Source: an uncultured Opitutaceae bacterium
GTDB lineage: Bacteria > Verrucomicrobiota > Verrucomicrobiia > Opitutales > Opitutaceae
DNA: 9,379 bases
NCBI GenBank assembly: GCA_937902865.1
Contig: CALFNJ010000674.1
Span: 1-9,379 of the forward strand
Reading direction: 5' to 3'
A program made the translations under genes and the position numbers. The notes under the pieces were generated by a model that had not been told where the DNA came from, did no database searches, and worked only from the letters and a program-made list of their open reading frames with translations. Shown in pieces: positions 1 through 5,796 of this stretch. Within the stretch, counting starts at the first letter, position 1; each line of letters begins with the position of its first letter.

Positions 1-1208
1 CCGACGAGCGCAAACGCCCCGGGGTCGGGCGCGCCCACCGGCCAGATGAGGTTCACCAGCGTGCCGAAAAGATAGCCGAGGCTGGCCCCCATGAAGAGCG
101 ACGGCGTGAACACGCCGCCCGGCGCGCCCGAGCCGAACGAGGCCGCCGTGGCCAGCCACTTGCAGAGGAAAACCAGCGCCAGGGCGATCCAGGCCAGATG
201 GTGCCGCGGCAACTGCAGGCCCAGCGCGAGGTTGCCGAGGTTGCCGTTGAGGATGTCGACCACGACGGAATAGCCGTTGCCGCAGACTTCCGGCACGCGG
301 ATCGCCAGCGCGCCCACGATCAGGCCGCCGATGAGCAGGCGGGCCGTCAGCGGCAGCTTGGTCGCGACGAACATCCGCTCCGCGTTGCGCAGCGAGCGCA
401 GGAAGAGCGGCGCCGCCACGCCCGCGATGAGGCCGAGCAGGATGTACGGCCCCATTTCCCACGGCGACCCCAGCTTGAACGCCGGCACGTGGTAGAGCTG
501 CGCGGCATCCGTGATCACGCGGACCGTGAGCGCCGCCGCGACGGCGGAGACCGCCAGCGGGCCGAGGTTTTCCATCGCGATCGAACCGAGGATGATTTCC
601 GCGACGAAGAACGAACCCGCGATCGGCGCGTTGTAGGCCGAGGCGATGCCCGCCGCCGCGCCGCAGGCGACCAGCAGGCGCTGCTGCGGCGGAGTGAACT
701 TGCGCATCCGCGCCACGACCGAGGCCAGCATCGCCGCCAGCTGCACCATCGGACCTTCCCGGCCGATCGAGCCGCCCGAACCGATCGAGAACAGCGCCGC
801 CGAACTTTTCACCAGGCTGGCCCGCACCGACAGCTGACCGGAGCCGATCACGATCGCCTCCATGTAGTCGGTCGAGCTCTGGCTCCGCGAAAGTTTCCGC
901 CCGAACTGCAGCACCAGCCCCGCGAGCAGGCCGCCCGTCGCCGGCACCGCGATGCATCCCCACCATGGCAGCTGCCGCATCGACTCGACCACGCCAGCGC
1001 TCGAGCCGGTCAGAAATTCATGGATGCCCTCCGTCATACCGCTGAACAGCAGCGAGACCATCGCGCCGAGGAAGCCCGCCAGCGCCGCCCAGAGCAGCGT
1101 CGTCTGCCACTCGGTGAAATGCAGCTTCTCCGCGATCCAGACACGCCACCGCAGCAGCCGCATCAGGCGGCGCATGAATTCCGGCGCGTGCTGCGGCAGC
1201 GGCTTCAT
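1..1208 (-). CDS. clcB: ClcB-like CLC chloride channel/transporter, C-terminus cut by window edge
   Basis: Reading the minus strand from an ATG at 1208-1206 gives 402 uninterrupted codons to the window edge. The product is a multi-pass CLC membrane protein that moves chloride or a similar anion across the inner membrane. Visible landmarks are the gating-glutamate motif GREGP (residues 149-153, E151), the helix segment NAPIAGSFFVAEI (193-205) and GSGAPGGVFTP (359-369), which carries the family GxFxP motif. The usual GSGIP selectivity motif is replaced by SSTDYMEAI (111-119), which I recall as typical of the ClcB branch rather than ClcA; this is the reason for the name. The residue aligned with the internal proton glutamate (E203 of E. 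coli ClcA) is I205. The start overlaps the stop of the upstream EIIA-like gene (ATGA), so the two are probably co-translated. No Shine-Dalgarno is seen. The last helices and the conserved C-terminal tyrosine lie outside the window. The CLC family call is very safe; the substrate, and channel versus antiporter, are not settled. Confidence 0.93.
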   Translation of the reverse strand, partial: MKPLPQHAPEFMRRLMRLLRWRVWIAEKLHFTEWQTTLLWAALAGFLGAMVSLLFSGMTEGIHEFLTGSSAGVVESMRQLPWWGCIAVPATGGLLAGLVLQFGRKLSRSQSSTDYMEAIVIGSGQLSVRASLVKSSAALFSIGSGGSIGREGPMVQLAAMLASVVARMRKFTPPQQRLLVACGAAAGIASAYNAPIAGSFFVAEIILGSIAMENLGPLAVSAVAAALTVRVITDAAQLYHVPAFKLGSPWEMGPYILLGLIAGVAAPLFLRSLRNAERMFVATKLPLTARLLIGGLIVGALAIRVPEVCGNGYSVVVDILNGNLGNLALGLQLPRHHLAWIALALVFLCKWLATAASFGSGAPGGVFTPSLFMGASLGYLFGTLVNLIWPVGAPDPGAFALV

Positions 1209-1699
1209 CCCGGCTGCCCGGCTCGGGCCAGCACCGCGCGAAATTCCGCTTCCGTCGGCGCCGCCAGCAACGCGGCGCGCACCGGTTCGTTCTTCAGCAG
1301 CCGGATCATGCCGGCCACGAGCTGCAGGTATTCCGTGACCTGCTTCTTCGGCGTCGCGATGAGGATCACGAGCCGCACCGCCGGATGCCCGGCGTCAAAC
1401 GCCACCGAGGGCGTCGCCCGCCCGATCGCCAGCACCATCCGGTTCACCGCTGCGGTGCGCGCGTGCGGCAATGCCACTTCGGGCGAGATGCAAACCGACG
1501 AGACCGACGCCCGCTCCATCAGGTCGCGCATCAGCAGGTCCGCATCCACCACCGCCGGCAGCGCCGCCAACCGCGCATGCAGCGCCCGGATCGCCGCCTC
1601 CCCCGAGTCCACCGGCAGATCGAGCGCGACCGCGTCGGGCTGGGCAAGCAGGGCAAGCGGCTGATTCACGGCGTTCACCGTATGTGTCACCCCGGCCAA
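1205..1699 (-). CDS. PTS EIIA type-2 / EIIA-Ntr (PtsN)-like domain protein
   Basis: A single PTS_EIIA_2 domain of up to 164 residues, close to the usual 150-165 of PtsN-like proteins. The phospho-acceptor site is visible as ALPHAR with H79. The second family landmark is LVILIATPKKQ (110-120), followed by EYLQL (123-127). In most EIIA-Ntr proteins the position of Y124 is a second histidine (HLxxL), so the acceptor is kept but its partner is replaced. Such proteins take phosphate from HPr/NPr and usually regulate rather than transport sugar. The ATGA overlap with the downstream CLC gene suggests the target may be that transporter; this is inference from context. The longest frame starts at TTG (1699). 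A GTG at 1678, with GGGGTG nine bases upstream (1693-1688), is a plausible better start, as is GTG 1669. The domain call is firm; the start is uncertain. Confidence 0.88.
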   Translation of the reverse strand: MAGVTHTVNAVNQPLALLAQPDAVALDLPVDSGEAAIRALHARLAALPAVVDADLLMRDLMERASVSSVCISPEVALPHARTAAVNRMVLAIGRATPSVAFDAGHPAVRLVILIATPKKQVTEYLQLVAGMIRLLKNEPVRAALLAAPTEAEFRAVLARAGQPG

Positions 1700-1960
1700 A
1701 ACAAGTCCGCGTGTGCGGAAAGGAAGAAGGCCAAAGGAAAATTCAGGAAGGGAATCGTCCGTCCAACCTTGGAGAGAGGCCCACGGAACACACCGACGAC
1801 ACGGAATTCAGATTTTCTGCCTTCGGTGTATTCCGTGTGTTCCGTGGGCTCGCATCCCGGGGGGGGCGGACTCTGTCCACTCTCGTGGCCCCCATCCGAT
1901 TTAATCTCGCCCCCGCATCGCTGTCTTTAAAACATCAGCCCGCTTTCCGTACTTCCTTCC
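1700..1960. other. Divergent intergenic region with palindrome
   Basis: This 261-bp gap separates the minus-strand EIIA/CLC pair from the plus-strand small membrane protein, so it should hold promoters in both directions. I see no convincing -35/-10 pair on either strand. Its main content is the long palindrome at 1779-1849, annotated separately. An eight-G run at 1859-1866 and an AT-rich patch near 1925-1933 are also present. Translated open frames across it are uneven and resemble no protein. Confidence 0.5.
1779..1849. repeat. 71-bp imperfect palindrome with 9-nt periodic arms
   Basis: Two 34-nt arms (1779-1812 and 1816-1849) are inverted copies matching at 28 of 34 positions by eye, starting with 15 perfect pairs (GCCCACGGAACACAC). 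Only three bases (TTT) separate them, so the transcript could form a very long hairpin. The right arm is built of TTCGGTGT, TTCCGTGT and TTCCGTGG at 9-nt spacing. The element lies between divergent genes, so it is not placed as a terminator for either. It looks like a dispersed intergenic repeat related in style to those at 2442-2547 and 8212-8296. Confidence 0.85.
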
Positions 1961-2209
1961 ATGAGCGCCAAGAACAAGAAGCCCGCCCGCCCCGCCGCTC
2001 CCGCCGCCACGACCACACCCACTGCGGCTGCTGTGGCGCCGAAGGCCGCGGATGCGCCGGCGACAGCCCTGGTGCCCGCGCTGGAATCGTCCGACCCGAA
2101 GCGCCGGATGATCGCGCAGATCGCGCTCATCGTCTTCAGCCTCTACGTCGCCGCCGTCTGGCTGCTCGCCCTCGACCAGCAGTTCCACTGGGGCATCTTC
2201 AAGCCGTAG
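1961..2209 (+). CDS. Small single-helix membrane protein of unknown function
   Basis: An 82-residue frame with an ATG start. Residues 1-45 are rich in Lys, Ala, Pro and Thr (MSAKNKKPARPAAPAA onward) and look disordered and basic at the front. Residues 47-50 (KRRM) precede a hydrophobic helix of about 20 residues (IAQIALIVFSLYVAAVWLLA, about 51-70), and a short tail ends in HWGIFKP. The layout suggests an inner-membrane protein with the basic tail in the cytoplasm. I recognise no family. Support for a real gene is the clear helix, the Ala/Pro/Lys-type tail and a G/C-ending codon pattern. Against it are the small size and no visible Shine-Dalgarno in the pyrimidine-rich sequence before the ATG. 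It is convergent with the SNF2 gene. Confidence 0.6.
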   Translation: MSAKNKKPARPAAPAATTTPTAAAVAPKAADAPATALVPALESSDPKRRMIAQIALIVFSLYVAAVWLLALDQQFHWGIFKP

Positions 2210-2299
2210 CTCCGCAACGCGGGTCGCCGACCCGTCTTCGGATCTGAAAGGCAGGAACGGGCGGCCCGCCCGTCCGCTTCGGCTCCATCAGACTTCCGG

Positions 2300-2401
2300 G
2301 GTGGAGCGTGTTGACCTCAACGCGCTGAGCGACGCGGCAGACGTGAAAATACCGTAGCGCGGACGGACTCGAACAACGCGTTGGGGTCAACGCGTTCCAC
2401 C
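2300..2401. repeat. Inverted repeat with 25-bp arms (CGCGTTGRGGTCAAC type)
   Basis: The left arm at 2300-2324 and the right arm at 2377-2401 are reverse complements at 22 of 25 positions, all three differences being transitions. Each arm also contains a smaller dyad built on GTTGACC/GGTCAAC. The 52-bp spacer contains the sequence GTAGCGCGGAC, which has an inverted partner just outside the right arm (near 2423-2434), so two inverted repeats interlock. The element probably belongs to a dispersed intergenic family; no coding content is seen. Confidence 0.75.
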
Positions 2402-2441
2402 TCGAGCCCGGACCCGCGGGCCGCGCGTCCCTACCCTCAAA

Positions 2442-2547
2442 CCTCGGAATTCACCACCGAGGCACGGAGACGCAGAGAAAGGCCATTTCCGATCCCACTG
2501 CTGAGTCGAACTCCGTGTCTCTGTGCCTCTGTGGTGAAACTCCGAGG
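2442..2547. repeat. 106-bp palindrome with 8-nt periodic arms
   Basis: The outer arms begin with CCTCGGA (2442) and end with TCCGAGG (2547). Inside, the left arm reads CCACCGAG, GCACGGAG, ACGCAGAG (2454-2477). The right arm reads CTCCGTGT, CTCTGTGC, CTCTGTGG (2511-2534). The arms therefore pair as three 8-nt blocks with a few mismatches, around a spacer of about 33 nt. It lies between convergent genes and may stop transcription from both sides. It shares its block structure with 8212-8296 and 2617-2640. Confidence 0.85.
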
Positions 2548-2616
2548 ATCGATCCCGATCCCGGACGGGCGATCCGCCCGTTTCCACCTAGACGCGGCGT
2601 AATTCGCCTGCGCCTC

Positions 2617-2640
2617 CTCTGCGTTTCCGCGCCTCTGCGC
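2617..2640. repeat. One-sided remnant of the 8-nt periodic repeat
   Basis: Three consecutive octamers CTCTGCGT, TTCCGCGC, CTCTGCGC follow the same YTYYGYGY pattern as the right arms of the palindromes at 2442-2547 and 8212-8296. No inverted partner of comparable quality is close by, so this is a half element or decayed copy. It ends only four bases before the SNF2 stop codon (complement at 2645-2647), on the downstream side of that gene. Confidence 0.6.
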
Positions 2641-2644
2641 GAGA

Positions 2645-5422
2645 TCAGCTGCCGGCTTCCGTCCCGGCAGGCGCGGAGACCGCCGCCGGCGGAATCGCGA
2701 TCGACTCAGCCGTGATCGCCGCCGAAGCCGCCAGCGCTTCGGCCGGCTCCAGGTTGGCCGGCGAATGCGGGTGGTCGTGCTCGTCGTGCGACGTGAGCTG
2801 CACCAGGCTTTGCAGCGAGGTGAAATGCTGGCTGAGGTCGAAGTCCCCGCCGAGGCCGCCGATCAGCTTGTCGAACAGGTCCTTCTTCGACGCCTTCAGC
2901 GCCTGGATGCGCTCCTCGATCGTGCCGACGGTCACCATGCGATAGACGAACACGGTGTTCGTCTGGCCGATGCGGTGCACGCGATCGACCGCCTGCGCCT
3001 CGACGGCCGGATTCCACCAGGGGTCGAGCAGGAAGACGTAGTCCGCCGCGTGCAGGGTGATGCCGGTGCCGGCCGCCTTCAGCGAAACGAGCATCGCCGC
3101 CGCGCCCTGCGCGCCCTGGAAGGCCTGCACCGGTTTCTGGCGGTCGAGCGTCATGCCGGTCAGCTCGTAGCGCGGGAGATCCGGGAAGTGCTGCATCAGC
3201 GCCGCGCGCACGCGGTCGAGGAGCATGACGAACTGCGAGAAGATGACGACCTTGTGCCCGCTGCCCACGATTTCCGTGAGTTTTTCCATCAGCAGGTTGA
3301 TCTTGCCCGAATCCGACAGCGGCGACTTGAGCCACGGCAGCATGTCCGGATCGCAGCAGGTCTGGCGCAGGCGCGTGAGTAGCGCGAGGAAGCCGAATGA
3401 CTTCTCTCGCATCGCCGTGCCGACGTCGTCGCCGAGGCGTTCCAGGCCTTCGGTGCAGATGCGCGCGTACTCCGCGCGCTGCACGTCGGTGAGCGGGCAA
3501 TGGAGATCCATCTCGACCTTCGGCGGCAGCTCGGTCGCGACCTCCTTCTTCGTGCGGCGGAGGATAAACGGAGCGAGTTGCGCGCGCAGGCGGGTCAGCG
3601 TGCCCTCGCGGTCGCTGTTCAGCGCCGACTCGAACGCCGTGCGCGAACCGAGCAGGCCCGGCAGGAGGAAGCGGAAGATGCTCCAGAGATCCAGCTGGCG
3701 GTTCTCCAGCGGCGTGCCGGTCAGGACGATGCGGTGCCGCGCCTTGATCGCGAAGCAGGTCTGCGTGACCTTCGCGTCCGGGTTCTTGATGAACTGGCCT
3801 TCGTCGAGCACCGCGTAGCCGAACTCGTGCGCGCTGAGCATCTCGCGGTGCTTGCGCAGCTGCGTGTAGCTCGCGAGCCACACCACCGGCTCGCGGCGGG
3901 TGTTGAAATCGTTGCCGGACTTGAGCACGTCCACCGGGATGTGCGGAAAGAACCGCGCGATCTCCTCGCGCCAGACCGGCACCACGCTCGCGGGGCACAC
4001 GATCAGGCTGGGCTTGTCGGCGACAGGACGCGACGCCAGCAGGGCGATCACCTGCAGGGTCTTGCCCAAGCCCATCTCGTCGGCGAGCAGACCGTGGCAG
4101 CCGACATCGCAGAGATGATGCAGCCACTCGACGCCGCGCCGCTGATAGGGCCGCAGCATCTCGGGCAAATTTGGCGGCGTTGCCGACGGCGTGAGCACGT
4201 TCTGGCGCCACGACTCGATCTCGGGCGAGAGCGTGAGCTTCAGGCGCGAGTCGTTGAACAGGGAGAAAATCAGGTAAGGCGAGAGCGCGCCCTCGCCGTG
4301 CGTTTCGGCCACGTTCTTCTGCCAGGCGTTGAATGATTCCCAGCGGACTGCATCGAGCGCGACGATGCCGAGGTTCGGCAGGATCACGGGCGAGCCGTGG
4401 CGCTTGAGCAGCGTGTTGACCTCCGAATCCGTCAGCAGCCGTTCGCCCGCGCGGAAAATCCAGCGCAGGTTCAGGCTCTCGCCGCCCTCGCCGCGCGTCG
4501 GCGCGGAGCCGGACGGCGTCGCCGTTCCCGCCGCCGGCGCGGACGGATCCTGTGAACCCGCGGGCCCGCGGCGCTCGGCCACCGCCTCGATCTCGATGAT
4601 GCGCGTGCCCTTCAGCAGATGAGCGCAGCGATCGTCGAGCTCGATCATGAACATGCGCCGCCAGGCGGGCAGCACGGTCTTGAGGAAATTCGGAATCTCG
4701 ACGAGCGACTCCATCAGGTACACGCCCGTGTCCTGATGATAATGGAAGTGCGCCTTGCGCGCATACGCCGCGAGGCCGATGAGCTTCGCGCGCTCGCTGG
4801 AGGAAACGTGGCCATTGCCGTTGGCGTGCGCCGCGACGCCGAGCGCGGGATGCCGCGTGCGTCCATCGGCCTCGAGCCAGAACGCCTGGAAAGTCAGCCC
4901 GGCCGTCTTCGTCTTGAACACGAGCAGCAGCGTCCGGTTCGTCGTCGGCGCCGCGACGCCCGGCTTGTGGCCGTTGCCGCTGCCATTGCCGTTGCCGCCG
5001 GCGGCATGGCCGTTCGCGCCATGCCCGTTGGTTCCGGAAACACCATTGGCCCGCGGCACGACCGCGAGCTCGCCGGGCAGCACCGGAATCTCGTCGGCGA
5101 CAAGTTCTTCGATTTCGTGCAGCCCGGCCACGGCCAAGGCGCGCGCCACTTCCAGATCCGTCGAGGAGGAACGCACCGCCAGGCTGCCCTCGGCCTCGTC
5201 CCACTCGATCACCGCGTACTCGTCGCGCTTCTCGATGCGACGATGCACGATCGCGTCCTTCGCGGTCAGCTCGAGCTCACGGACTTCGCCATCCCGGTAG
5301 ATGCGATGACCTTCCTCCAACTGGGAGGCGCTGAACTGGGTTTCCCAGTCAATTTCCAGCTTATCGAACCAAAACTCTAGCGACTGTGGGGTATAGACGC
5401 GCTTGGGCCCGTGCGATTGCAT
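2645..5422 (-). CDS. SNF2-family DEAD/DEAH-box helicase (DNA translocase)
   Basis: A 925-residue protein from ATG 5422; the frame extends to a TTG at 5467 (940 residues, numbering used here). It is an SF2 ATPase of the Swi2/Snf2 type, expected to move along double-stranded DNA and displace bound protein in the cytoplasm. The motifs are complete: LRPYQRRG (438-445), Walker A ADEMGLGKT (462-470), LIVCPASV (488-495), Walker B DEGQ (555-558), LTGTPLEN (582-589), ILRRTKKE (635-642), KVVIFSQF (739-746), AAGTGITLH (798-806), DPWWNP (815-820) and the arginine-finger motif DRVHRIGQ (828-835). The first 120 residues resemble a SWIM domain fold (ASQLEEGHRIYRDGEV) but lack its Cys/His ligands. Residues 140-172 form an Asn/Gly-rich linker and 300-330 an Ala/Pro/Ser-rich one. 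The tail (890-940) is His/Asp then Ala-rich. ATG 5422 is preferred because residues before it look untranslated and overlap a palindrome. Helicase call very safe; biological role (repair, transcription recycling or defence) unknown. Confidence 0.95.
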   Translation of the reverse strand: MQSHGPKRVYTPQSLEFWFDKLEIDWETQFSASQLEEGHRIYRDGEVRELELTAKDAIVHRRIEKRDEYAVIEWDEAEGSLAVRSSSTDLEVARALAVAGLHEIEELVADEIPVLPGELAVVPRANGVSGTNGHGANGHAAGGNGNGSGNGHKPGVAAPTTNRTLLLVFKTKTAGLTFQAFWLEADGRTRHPALGVAAHANGNGHVSSSERAKLIGLAAYARKAHFHYHQDTGVYLMESLVEIPNFLKTVLPAWRRMFMIELDDRCAHLLKGTRIIEIEAVAERRGPAGSQDPSAPAAGTATPSGSAPTRGEGGESLNLRWIFRAGERLLTDSEVNTLLKRHGSPVILPNLGIVALDAVRWESFNAWQKNVAETHGEGALSPYLIFSLFNDSRLKLTLSPEIESWRQNVLTPSATPPNLPEMLRPYQRRGVEWLHHLCDVGCHGLLADEMGLGKTLQVIALLASRPVADKPSLIVCPASVVPVWREEIARFFPHIPVDVLKSGNDFNTRREPVVWLASYTQLRKHREMLSAHEFGYAVLDEGQFIKNPDAKVTQTCFAIKARHRIVLTGTPLENRQLDLWSIFRFLLPGLLGSRTAFESALNSDREGTLTRLRAQLAPFILRRTKKEVATELPPKVEMDLHCPLTDVQRAEYARICTEGLERLGDDVGTAMREKSFGFLALLTRLRQTCCDPDMLPWLKSPLSDSGKINLLMEKLTEIVGSGHKVVIFSQFVMLLDRVRAALMQHFPDLPRYELTGMTLDRQKPVQAFQGAQGAAAMLVSLKAAGTGITLHAADYVFLLDPWWNPAVEAQAVDRVHRIGQTNTVFVYRMVTVGTIEERIQALKASKKDLFDKLIGGLGGDFDLSQHFTSLQSLVQLTSHDEHDHPHSPANLEPAEALAASAAITAESIAIPPAAVSAPAGTEAGS

Positions 5423-5461
5423 TCGCGTATAAAAGGGCGAACGTAGAATCCGCCGGGCCCG

Positions 5462-5480
5462 GTGCAATCCCCAATTGCAC
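5462..5480. promoter_or_regulatory. Perfect 7-bp dyad GTGCAAT-N5-ATTGCAC
   Basis: GTGCAAT (5462-5468), spacer CCCCA, ATTGCAC (5474-5480). The dyad is exact and sits 40 bases upstream of the SNF2 ATG at 5422, covering the alternative TTG start. Position and symmetry fit an operator or a 5'-leader hairpin for the helicase gene. No known regulator is recognised for it. Confidence 0.4.
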
Positions 5481-5516
5481 GAGGAAGAAAATCGTCGGGC
5501 GGACGGATTCGGCGCG

Positions 5517-5541
5517 GGTGAATTCTTAAAAGTTTTTCACC
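5517..5541. promoter_or_regulatory. AT-rich 25-bp imperfect palindrome
   Basis: GGTGAA at 5517-5522 pairs with TTCACC at 5536-5541, around a near-symmetric AT-rich core with CTTAAAAG. It is the most AT-rich patch in the divergent gap, so it could hold a -10-like element for the SNF2 gene (TTTAAGAAT on the minus strand) or bind a regulator. The evidence is symmetry and composition only. Confidence 0.3.
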
Positions 5542-5574
5542 ACCGGGACGCGGCGCTCCCATCAACTCCTTGTC

Positions 5575-5644
5575 GGGGCGTCCCTTGGGACGCCCGTGCG
5601 CTCCGTCGACCAGCGGCCCAGACGGTCGTCCCAAGGGACGCCCC
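5575..5644. repeat. 70-bp inverted repeat with perfect 17-bp arms, each arm partly self-palindromic
   Basis: GGGGCGTCCCTTGGGAC (5575-5591) is exactly reverse-complemented at 5628-5644. The left end is also a hairpin by itself: GGGCGTCCC, TT, GGGACGCCC (5576-5595). The DNA or RNA could thus fold either as one long stem or as a local left hairpin. The 36-bp spacer contains the sequence GTCGACCAGC. It lies upstream of the glycosyltransferase operon and resembles a dispersed intergenic repeat rather than a gene-specific leader. Confidence 0.8.
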
Positions 5645-5671
5645 TACGCCGAATTCCGCGAAAATACCGCT

Positions 5672-5736
5672 TTTGCCGGCAATTTGCCGGAATCGTCACC
5701 CAAACGCCACGCGTTCGACACACGGTAACGCTTACC
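5672..5736. promoter_or_regulatory. Short symmetric sites upstream of GT4 gene
   Basis: TTTGCCGG occurs twice, 11 bases apart (5672-5679 and 5683-5690), and the first copy overlaps the perfect 10-bp palindrome TTGCCGGCAA (5673-5682). Further on, GGTAA-CGC-TTACC (5724-5736) is a perfect small dyad. All lie 60-125 bases before the GTG start, where a promoter and operator would be expected. No named factor is recognised. Confidence 0.3.
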
Positions 5737-5796
5737 TTGGGCCCATACTAAAACTGTAACGTCCCAACCAACGCCGTCGCCCAAGCACCCGGATAA

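Larger units (their letters stand above)
2210..2644. other. 435-bp repeat-filled gap between convergent genes
   Basis: No credible gene lies between the stop of the small membrane protein (2209) and the stop of the SNF2 gene (2645). The gap is almost wholly repeat-like. It holds a 25-bp-arm inverted repeat (2300-2401), a GTAGCGCGGAC / GCGCGTCCCTAC pair (about 2354-2434), a 106-bp palindrome (2442-2547) and a one-sided periodic remnant (2617-2640). Short frames here are translations of these repeats. Because both flanking genes end here, the hairpins could act as bidirectional terminators, although none has a clear U-tract. Confidence 0.7.
5423..5796. other. Divergent intergenic region, regulatory and repeat-rich
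   Basis: This 374-bp gap lies between the minus-strand SNF2 start and the plus-strand GT4 start, so promoters for both should be here. It contains a GTGCAAT palindrome (5462-5480), an AT-rich palindrome (5517-5541), a double-hairpin repeat (5575-5644) and small symmetric sites at 5672-5690 and 5724-5736. I found no convincing sigma-70 pair with 16-18 nt spacing in front of the GT4 gene. Short frames in the gap are not gene-like. Confidence 0.55.

Noticed and set aside
198..1664. 488-residue plus-strand frame opposite the CLC and EIIA-like genes
   Set aside because: Arg/His/Gln-rich low-complexity product with no domain; it is the antisense shadow of two well-recognised minus-strand genes in GC-rich DNA.
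1859..1866. Run of eight G as a functional element
   Set aside because: An isolated homopolymer without partner tracts close enough for a confident quadruplex; likely incidental.
3500..4336. 278-residue plus-strand frame and neighbouring plus frames within 2765-5380
   Set aside because: Antisense shadows of the helicase; no motifs and a composition typical of reverse-strand GC-rich frames.
2706..5204. 832-residue minus-strand frame inside the helicase gene
   Set aside because: Arg/Ala/Gly-rich out-of-frame reading of the SNF2 gene, whose own frame carries every helicase motif.
5714..5751. Sigma-70 promoter for the GT4 gene (TTCGAC with TACTAA)
   Set aside because: Spacing is about 26 nt, too long, and both boxes match the consensus poorly.
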